Part shown: in pieces, positions 6,087 through 10,050 of the stretch
Numbering within the stretch: the stretch's first letter is position 1
Layout: each line of letters begins with the position of its first letter
From: Pseudomonadota bacterium
GTDB taxonomy: Bacteria; Pseudomonadota; Alphaproteobacteria; Micavibrionales; UBA2020
Assembly: GCA_023444705.1 (NCBI GenBank)
Contig: JAEXMB010000043.1
Coordinates: 1-10,050, forward strand
Direction of reading: 5' to 3'
DNA: 10,050 bases
The notes under the pieces: model-generated
What the model was told of the DNA's origin: nothing
Databases searched by the model: none
The model's input: the letters and a program-made list of their open reading frames with translations, nothing else
Made by a program: the position numbers and the translations under genes

Positions 6087-6710
6087 ATGACCGCACATTT
6101 CGACAGCACTGTCTTCTGGAAGGCCGAATGGGCTATGCACCATGAAACCGCGCGCGCGACCGAGGCGCAATTGTTTGACGCATTCCAGCAGATGCTTGAC
6201 GCCTGCCTGACGGCGATCAAGGGCGGCAAGAAAATCTTTTTCTTCGGCAATGGCGGCAGCGCCGCCGACGCGCAGCACCTCGCAACCGAACTGACCGTGC
6301 GCTACAAGAAAGACCGCGCCCCCATCGCCGCCATCGCGCTGACGACGGATACGTCGGCACTGACGGCCATCGGTAACGATTTTGGCTTTGATCATCTTTT
6401 TGCGCGGCAGCTGGCAGCGCTTGGTCACAAGGGCGATGTGGCGATTGCCATCTCGACCTCGGGCAACAGCCCCAACGTGCTTAAGGCGATCGAGGAAGCC
6501 AAGCGCATCGGCATCACCGTCGTCGCTTTCACCGGCGGCACCGGCGGCAAGATGGCAGGCCTGTGCGACATCGTGCTTAAGGTTCCCTCGCCTGTCACCG
6601 CACGTATTCAGGAGATGCATATCTCCTTTGGCCAGATGCTGTGCGGCGCGCTTGAACAGTCGCTGGGTCTGGTCGATGTCGACCATGTCGCCGGCAAGGA
6701 TGTTGCCTGA
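6087..6710 (+). CDS. gmhA: Sedoheptulose-7-phosphate isomerase (phosphoheptose isomerase)
   Basis: This enzyme converts sedoheptulose 7-phosphate to D-glycero-D-manno-heptose 7-phosphate, the first step towards the ADP-heptose of the LPS inner core. It is a cytoplasmic SIS-domain protein, 207 residues, a typical length. FFFGNGGSAADAQHLATEL (51-69) carries the phosphate loop and two expected zinc ligands, His64 and Glu68. AISTSGNSPNVLKAI (121-135) is the second SIS loop. RIQEMH (173-178) carries the third ligand, Gln175. The position matching the fourth E. coli ligand (His180) reads Gln183 here. DiaA is a paralogue with the same fold, but the TTDTSALTAIGNDFGFD region favours GmhA. The start follows AAGGA (6072-6076) in the end of the lipoprotein gene. 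Its stop overlaps the next start (TGATG). No other heptose gene is in the window. Confidence 0.92.
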   Translation: MTAHFDSTVFWKAEWAMHHETARATEAQLFDAFQQMLDACLTAIKGGKKIFFFGNGGSAADAQHLATELTVRYKKDRAPIAAIALTTDTSALTAIGNDFGFDHLFARQLAALGHKGDVAIAISTSGNSPNVLKAIEEAKRIGITVVAFTGGTGGKMAGLCDIVLKVPSPVTARIQEMHISFGQMLCGALEQSLGLVDVDHVAGKDVA

Positions 6711-7504
6711 TGACCGCGCCATCGCCTGTCCGCCATGTTTGTCTGACCACTGTGGTTGTGCTGGCTGTTCTGGCTGGCCTGTGGTTTTCGCTGCGCCAGT
6801 CGGAAGAGCTGACCGCCGCACGCCGCAACCTGCCCGCATCCTGCATTCAGGCGCTGGCGGATCTGGCGCCGGATGAAGCGCGCACGCGCGGCGTGGCTTT
6901 GCGCGATTGCGTACGCCGTCATATGAAGCCCGACCGCAAAGCCCATGTCGTCGGCCCCTGGTCATACGGCCCTGCCGATGCGCGCATTGACGGCTACATC
7001 GTCTGGCAGCGCGATACTTTGCCCGACAGCATCGTGCGCGACCGCCTGATGCACGTATCGATCATTGAAAGCCACGCCGTCCTCAACGACTTTGACGTCA
7101 GCGGCATGAGTTGCGCGGGCGGTGTGAAAACCGTGAATCTTGACCAGGGCAACTTTGGCCTGGTCATCAACCTTACGCCCGAGGCGCTGGTGCGGTTTGC
7201 ATCCATGCCCGCCGTTGAAAAAAGCTACAAGCAGGGCGACCTGCTGACCGACCCGCGCTATTGCGCGGCCAAGCTGGTGTTGCAGGACCGCCGCCCCGTG
7301 GTGATCCAGCTTAACGCCAAGCCCGTCACCGCCAACGACACGCCTGTGCCGTCCGAGGCGGTTGCGTTCATGACCGACCGTCAGCAATGCCTGAACACGG
7401 TGATCGCCAAGCGCGTGGCCAAGGGTGAAACCTCGCTGGCATTCCCCTATGGCTATGAGATGTTCGTGCGCGATTATCTTGCCGCCTGCACGGCCCAACA
7501 ATAA
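6710..7504 (+). CDS. Membrane-anchored protein of unknown function (264 aa)
   Basis: I do not recognise this family. One hydrophobic segment at about 8-28 (LTTVVVLAVLAGLWF) follows a short, weakly basic N-terminus and lacks a clear cleavage site, so the rest is probably held in the periplasm by an uncleaved anchor. That part has six cysteines (45, 67, 135, 185, 227, 260), an even number that could form three disulfides. Recognisable stretches are GPWSYGPADARIDGYIVWQRD (83-102) and FPYGYEMFVRDYLAAC (245-260). The ATG overlaps the gmhA stop by one base (TGATG), and AAGGA about 9 bases upstream gives a good ribosome site, so translation is likely coupled to gmhA. xseB follows after 20 bases. The tight link to gmhA suggests, but does not show, an envelope role. 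Confidence 0.85.
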   Translation: MTAPSPVRHVCLTTVVVLAVLAGLWFSLRQSEELTAARRNLPASCIQALADLAPDEARTRGVALRDCVRRHMKPDRKAHVVGPWSYGPADARIDGYIVWQRDTLPDSIVRDRLMHVSIIESHAVLNDFDVSGMSCAGGVKTVNLDQGNFGLVINLTPEALVRFASMPAVEKSYKQGDLLTDPRYCAAKLVLQDRRPVVIQLNAKPVTANDTPVPSEAVAFMTDRQQCLNTVIAKRVAKGETSLAFPYGYEMFVRDYLAACTAQQ

Positions 7505-7524
7505 CCCTTGCGGAGTTCTGCCCG

Positions 7525-7779
7525 ATGGCCAAAAGCCAAACCGATACGTCCGAAGACCTGAGCTTTGAAGCCGCACTGGCGGAGCTTGAAAAGATCGTCA
7601 AGCAGCTTGAAAGCGGCAGCGGCGACCTTAAGAACTCGATCGCCGCATACGAGCGGGGCGTAGCGCTGAAAAAACTATGTGAAGAGCGCCTGCGCGAGGC
7701 GGAAAGCCGCATCGAAAAGATCACGCTTGGGTCCGACGGTACGGTCGGCGGCGCGCCCTTTAGCCCCGGCGAGGGCTGA
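7525..7779 (+). CDS. xseB: Exodeoxyribonuclease VII small subunit
   Basis: XseB is the small subunit that binds XseA in exonuclease VII, which degrades single-stranded DNA to short oligonucleotides in the cytoplasm. The 84-residue length is normal. The typical helical hairpin is clear: FEAALAELEKIVKQLESG (14-31), then a helix with AAYERGVALKKLCEERLREAE (40-60). The acidic, Gly-rich ends are variable in the family. GGAG at 7512-7515, 9 bases before the ATG, supports the start. xseA is not in the window. Having ispA downstream is common in proteobacteria, although here 129 bases intervene. Confidence 0.93.
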   Translation: MAKSQTDTSEDLSFEAALAELEKIVKQLESGSGDLKNSIAAYERGVALKKLCEERLREAESRIEKITLGSDGTVGGAPFSPGEG

Positions 7780-7837
7780 GCGACGCCAAAGCGCGCCTCC
7801 CATATCGAAAAAGCGTGATTTTTCCGTGACTTTGGGC

Positions 7838-7843
7838 TATAAA
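7838..7843 (+). promoter_or_regulatory. Possible -10 box upstream of ispA
   Basis: TATAAA (5/6 match) lies in the 129-base gap between xseB and ispA. At a 17-base spacing the -35 region is GTGATT (7815-7820, only 3/6), and there is no TGn extension, so the promoter would be weak or regulator-dependent. Transcription would begin near 7850, giving a leader of about 60 bases that contains the hairpin at 7861-7885. Two CGTGA copies 11 bases apart (7814-7818, 7825-7829) lie just upstream. Confidence 0.25.
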
Positions 7844-7860
7844 ACCAGAGGTTTCACCGC

Positions 7861-7885
7861 GGGCGCGCCTTTTTCAGCGCGGCCC
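7861..7885 (+). terminator. GC-rich hairpin between xseB and ispA
   Basis: GGGCGCGC (7861-7868) pairs with GCGC(G)GCCC (7877-7885), an 8-bp stem with one bulged G and an 8-base loop containing TTTTT. It is followed by CTTTA, not a clean T run, and lies 11 bases before the ispA Shine-Dalgarno (GAGG 7897-7900). It may be a partial terminator for the upstream operon, an mRNA stability element or an attenuator-like leader structure. Confidence 0.3.
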
Positions 7886-7908
7886 CTTTATCGATCGAGG
7901 TCCTGACT

Positions 7909-8817
7909 ATGGCTCCATCACCACGCGAGGCGTCACCCAAACTCCAGCATGCGATGGAAGATTGCCGCGAGAAAGTCGCGCGCACGATGGCCACCCTGCT
8001 GCCGGTGACCGACAGCGTGGAAGCTAAACTGTTTGACGCTATGCGCTATGCGGTGCTGAACGGCGGCAAGCGCCTGCGCCCCTTCATGGTGCTTGAAAGC
8101 GCGCGTGTCTTTGGCGTCGATCAGGGCCGTGCGCGCCGCGTGGCGGCAGCGGCAGAGATGGTGCATTGCTACTCTCTCGCACATGACGACTTGCCCGCGC
8201 TTGATAACTCCGACCTGCGCCGCGGCAAACCCTCGCTGCACAAGGCCTATGACGAAGCCACCGCCATTCTTGCGGGCGACGCCCTGCTTTCGCTTGCGTT
8301 TGAAGTGATTTCGGACGTTGAAACGCACGAAGATCCGCGCGTGCGCGTTGAACTTGTGCAACTGCTTGCGGGCGCTGTTGGCATGAACGGCATGATCGGC
8401 GGGCAGATGCTTGACCTCATCGGCGAGCAACAGGAATTTGACGTCGGCACCATCAGCCGCCTGCAGCGACTGAAAACCGGCAAGCTGATCGCCTTCTGCT
8501 GCGAAGCCGGCGCCATCCTTGGCCGCGCCAATCCCGCGCACCGTCAGTCCTTGCGCAACTATGCGCACGACCTTGGCCTTGCGTTTCAGGTCACCGACGA
8601 CCTGCTTGACGTCATCAGCACGCAGGAAGAAGCAGGCAAGCCCGTGGGCAAGGACGGCAAGAAATCGACCTTCGTCACCACGATGGGTATCGAGCAAGCA
8701 CAGGCCCGCGCCGAAATGCTGGTCGAGCAAGCGGTCAGCCACCTGCGCGTCTTTGACGAAGGCCGCGTCGATCTGTTGAAAGATCTGGCGTATTACGTGC
8801 TGGAACGCCGCGTTTGA
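7909..8817 (+). CDS. ispA: Farnesyl diphosphate synthase (short-chain polyprenyl synthase)
   Basis: This enzyme condenses DMAPP with two IPP to give farnesyl diphosphate, the precursor of the undecaprenyl carrier and quinone tails. The 302-residue all-helical protein has every signature of the family: GGKRLRP (52-58), the first Asp-rich motif DDLPALD with RRGKP (Asp93, Asp94, Asp99; 104-108), GGQMLDL (164-170), RLKTGKLIAF (187-196), the second Asp-rich motif DDLLD (230-234) and GKDGKKSTF (247-255). HCYSLAHDDLPALD with its short spacing is typical of bacterial FPP synthases; product length cannot be proved from sequence. GAGG at 7897-7900, 8 bases before the ATG, fixes the start. The gene ends in tandem stops TGA TAG (8815-8820). 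xseB upstream is the usual neighbour. dxs, often next, is absent and an ankyrin gene follows instead. Confidence 0.95.
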   Translation: MAPSPREASPKLQHAMEDCREKVARTMATLLPVTDSVEAKLFDAMRYAVLNGGKRLRPFMVLESARVFGVDQGRARRVAAAAEMVHCYSLAHDDLPALDNSDLRRGKPSLHKAYDEATAILAGDALLSLAFEVISDVETHEDPRVRVELVQLLAGAVGMNGMIGGQMLDLIGEQQEFDVGTISRLQRLKTGKLIAFCCEAGAILGRANPAHRQSLRNYAHDLGLAFQVTDDLLDVISTQEEAGKPVGKDGKKSTFVTTMGIEQAQARAEMLVEQAVSHLRVFDEGRVDLLKDLAYYVLERRV

Positions 8818-8831
8818 TAGCAATATCAACG
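8811..8831 (+). terminator. Hairpin spanning the ispA stop codons
   Basis: CGTT(T)GATA (8811-8819) pairs with TATCAACG (8824-8831) around a GCAA (GNRA-type) tetraloop, giving 8 bp with one bulged T. The tandem stops TGA TAG lie in the left arm and loop. No T run follows (next bases GCTTGG), so it is not a classic terminator; it may protect the 3' end of the mRNA. Confidence 0.3.
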
Positions 8832-8833
8832 GC

Positions 8834-8862
8834 TTGGAAAACACCCTCTTTATTGACATAAT
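8834..8862 (+). promoter_or_regulatory. Candidate promoter for the ankyrin gene
   Basis: TTGGAA (8834-8839, 4/6), a 17-base spacer and CATAAT (8857-8862, 5/6). Transcription would start near 8869. A perfect TTGACA (8853-8858) overlaps the -10 box and could pair at 17 bases with a poor TAAGGT (8876-8881), so a second start is possible. Confidence 0.45.
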
Positions 8863-8907
8863 GCAAAGCGTGCTTTAAGGTAAGGCGGTTTCATCCTGCC
8901 CCTTGCC

Positions 8908-9522
8908 GTGAGTCGTCCCGTGTTATCCAATTGGTTCAACCGTAAAAAACAAGCTGCCGTTCCCGCACAGTCCCCTGCGCCTGTGGCAACGACGCATGAC
9001 CCGTATGAATTCATGTCTAACGATGCCGCGCGCGACGCCATGCTCAAGGCTGTGCTGGAAGACGACCTTGGCACCGTCAAAAGCATCGCACGCCATCAGC
9101 CGGATTGTGCGCGCTGGGTGATCGAAGCCAAGGGATCATCAATCGGCGGAGAGCCGATCCGCACGCCGCTGACATTCTATCCTGCAGGTGCGGGACATGT
9201 GCGCGTTCTGCAATGGTTGATCGATAACGGCGCGGAGCTTGAGGCGCGCAGCAATCTGCTCAACCACACTGCGCTTTATCATGCCGCGCAGCGCGGACAA
9301 ATCGAAAGCGTCAGGGTATTACTGGCCGCGGGTGCGGATGCGCATACGCGTGCCGAAGTGGTGACACCGCACACAGCCGTGCAGGTCGCGCGTCAAGGTG
9401 GATTTGAGGATGTTGCGCAACTGATTGAAAGCGAACAGCAGCGCGCGCAAAGCGTTGCCAGTATGGCGATCCGCGACGGGCGCATTCTAAGTGCGCCGCG
9501 TCTGGATTTTCGCAAACCTTAA
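8908..9522 (+). CDS. Ankyrin-repeat protein (about 204 aa)
   Basis: The body is a run of about four ankyrin-like units: DAMLKAVLEDDLGTVKSIAR (43-62), a divergent unit around TPLTFYPAGAGHVRVLQWLIDNGAELEAR, the clearest unit HTALYHAAQRGQIESVRVLLAAGADAHTR, and TPHTAVQVARQGGFEDVAQLIE. Ankyrin repeats bind partner proteins; no catalytic domain is attached and the partner is unknown. There is no signal peptide or membrane segment, so it is probably cytoplasmic. The N-terminal 35 or so residues are basic, then Pro/Ala-rich. The start is uncertain: GTG at 8908 and GTG at 8920 both lack a nearby Shine-Dalgarno, while TAAGG (8881-8885) is well spaced only for in-frame ATC/CTG codons at 8893/8896. The stop interlocks with that of the convergent TerC-family gene. 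Confidence 0.85.
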   Translation: MSRPVLSNWFNRKKQAAVPAQSPAPVATTHDPYEFMSNDAARDAMLKAVLEDDLGTVKSIARHQPDCARWVIEAKGSSIGGEPIRTPLTFYPAGAGHVRVLQWLIDNGAELEARSNLLNHTALYHAAQRGQIESVRVLLAAGADAHTRAEVVTPHTAVQVARQGGFEDVAQLIESEQQRAQSVASMAIRDGRILSAPRLDFRKP

Positions 9523-10050
9523 ACCGCGGGTGTATCTTTTTTCTGCGGCAGCAACAACGACGCCACTACCCCGCCGGCCAGCAATAAAACCGTCACGCCA
9601 AGGGAGATTGACGGCGGTACTTTGTCGATGCCCATCAGGTCGGCGGCAAAGACCTTGCCGCCGATAAAGATCAGCACCAGTGCCATCGCGGTTTTGAGGT
9701 GATGGAATTTGTGGATGATCGCGGCCAGTGCGAAATAGAGTGCGCGCAGGCCCAGAATGGCGAAGATATTGCTGGTATAGACGATATAGGGATCGGTGGT
9801 GATGGCGAAAATCGCAGGCACGCTGTCGACGGCAAAGACAACATCGGCAACCTCCACCAGCACCAGCGCGATCAGCAGCGGCGTGACGTAAGTCTGCGTT
9901 TTTCCGGTGCTGCCTTGCAGGCGCACAAAAAAACGCTCGCCATGCAAGGTGTCGGTGACGCGCAACTTGCGCCGCAGGAATTTCAACAGCGTGTTGTTGG
10001 CGATGTCAGGGTCTGCTTCCTTGACGCAGAGCATCTTGATACCTGTGTAG
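9519..10050 (-). CDS. TerC/Alx-family integral membrane protein (5' end outside window)
   Basis: The last 176 or so residues of a TerC-family protein are present. The reading frame stays open to the window edge (YTGIKML before an internal Met at 10034), so the start lies outside. The hallmark VEVADVVFAVDSVPAIFA, with its conserved acidic residues in a membrane helix, is followed by YTSNIFAILGLRALYFAL. Four hydrophobic segments are visible: the TPLLIALVLVEV helix, the IFAILGLRALYF helix, TAMALVLIFIGGKVFAADLM, and SISLGVTVLLLAGGVVASLLL near the C-terminus. E. coli Alx, of this family, has been linked to manganese export, and TerC proteins to metal loading and tellurite resistance; which applies here cannot be read from the sequence. 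The tail ends in LPQKKDTPAV. The stop overlaps that of the ankyrin gene. Confidence 0.93.
   Translation of the reverse strand, partial: YTGIKMLCVKEADPDIANNTLLKFLRRKLRVTDTLHGERFFVRLQGSTGKTQTYVTPLLIALVLVEVADVVFAVDSVPAIFAITTDPYIVYTSNIFAILGLRALYFALAAIIHKFHHLKTAMALVLIFIGGKVFAADLMGIDKVPPSISLGVTVLLLAGGVVASLLLPQKKDTPAV

Noticed and set aside
5826..6965. Open frame of 379 codons on the - strand opposite the lipoprotein, gmhA and the next gene
   Set aside because: It crosses three tightly packed + strand genes, one with clear SIS-domain motifs, and has Arg/Gly/His-rich composition without motifs.
7933..8859. Open frame of 308 codons on the - strand opposite ispA
   Set aside because: ispA is complete with both Asp-rich motifs on the other strand; the mirror frame is Ala/His/Val-rich and featureless.

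Overview
The window looks like an ordinary, gene-dense chromosomal stretch of an alphaproteobacterium. The DNA is GC-rich with strong G/C bias at third codon positions. The order ispH - thrB (type II homoserine kinase) - rnhA, with a class A penicillin-binding protein converging on it, is one I associate with alphaproteobacteria. Outer-membrane signs (a lipoprotein, and GmhA for LPS heptose) fit a Gram-negative cell. I cannot name a genus. There are no RNA genes, insertion sequences, CRISPR arrays or phage genes, and no gene-free stretch longer than 135 bases.

Layout. Left end (1-2273): a possible last 12 codons of an upstream gene, a candidate promoter, then a 718-residue PBP1A-type peptidoglycan synthase on the + strand. 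Middle left (2274-5372, - strand): read in transcription order, ispH, an unrecognised 179-residue gene, thrB and rnhA. rnhA meets the PBP gene stop to stop with no base between. Middle right (5438-8817, + strand): a lipoprotein, gmhA, an unrecognised membrane-anchored protein, xseB and ispA. The first four are packed like one operon (gaps of +1, -1 and +20 bases). ispA follows a 129-base gap with a hairpin. Right end: a small ankyrin-repeat protein (+), whose stop codon interlocks with that of a TerC/Alx-family membrane protein (-) that runs off the window.

How the genes fit together. Several serve the cell envelope and the isoprenoid supply that feeds it. IspH makes IPP and DMAPP, IspA joins them into farnesyl diphosphate (precursor of the undecaprenyl carrier), the PBP polymerises lipid-linked peptidoglycan, and GmhA starts heptose synthesis for LPS. 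ThrB (threonine), RNase HI and XseB (DNA metabolism) are housekeeping neighbours.

The most notable signal is regulatory. Both ispH and thrB have a good sigma70-like promoter (-35 matches of 5/6 and 6/6, 17-base spacers) whose -10 box ends only 7-8 bases before the ATG, and neither has a convincing Shine-Dalgarno sequence. Both are therefore predicted to make leaderless or nearly leaderless mRNAs. No clearly new multi-gene system is visible. The unknowns worth following are the 179-residue gene inserted in the ispH-thrB-rnhA cluster and the lipoprotein and Cys-rich anchored protein that flank gmhA.
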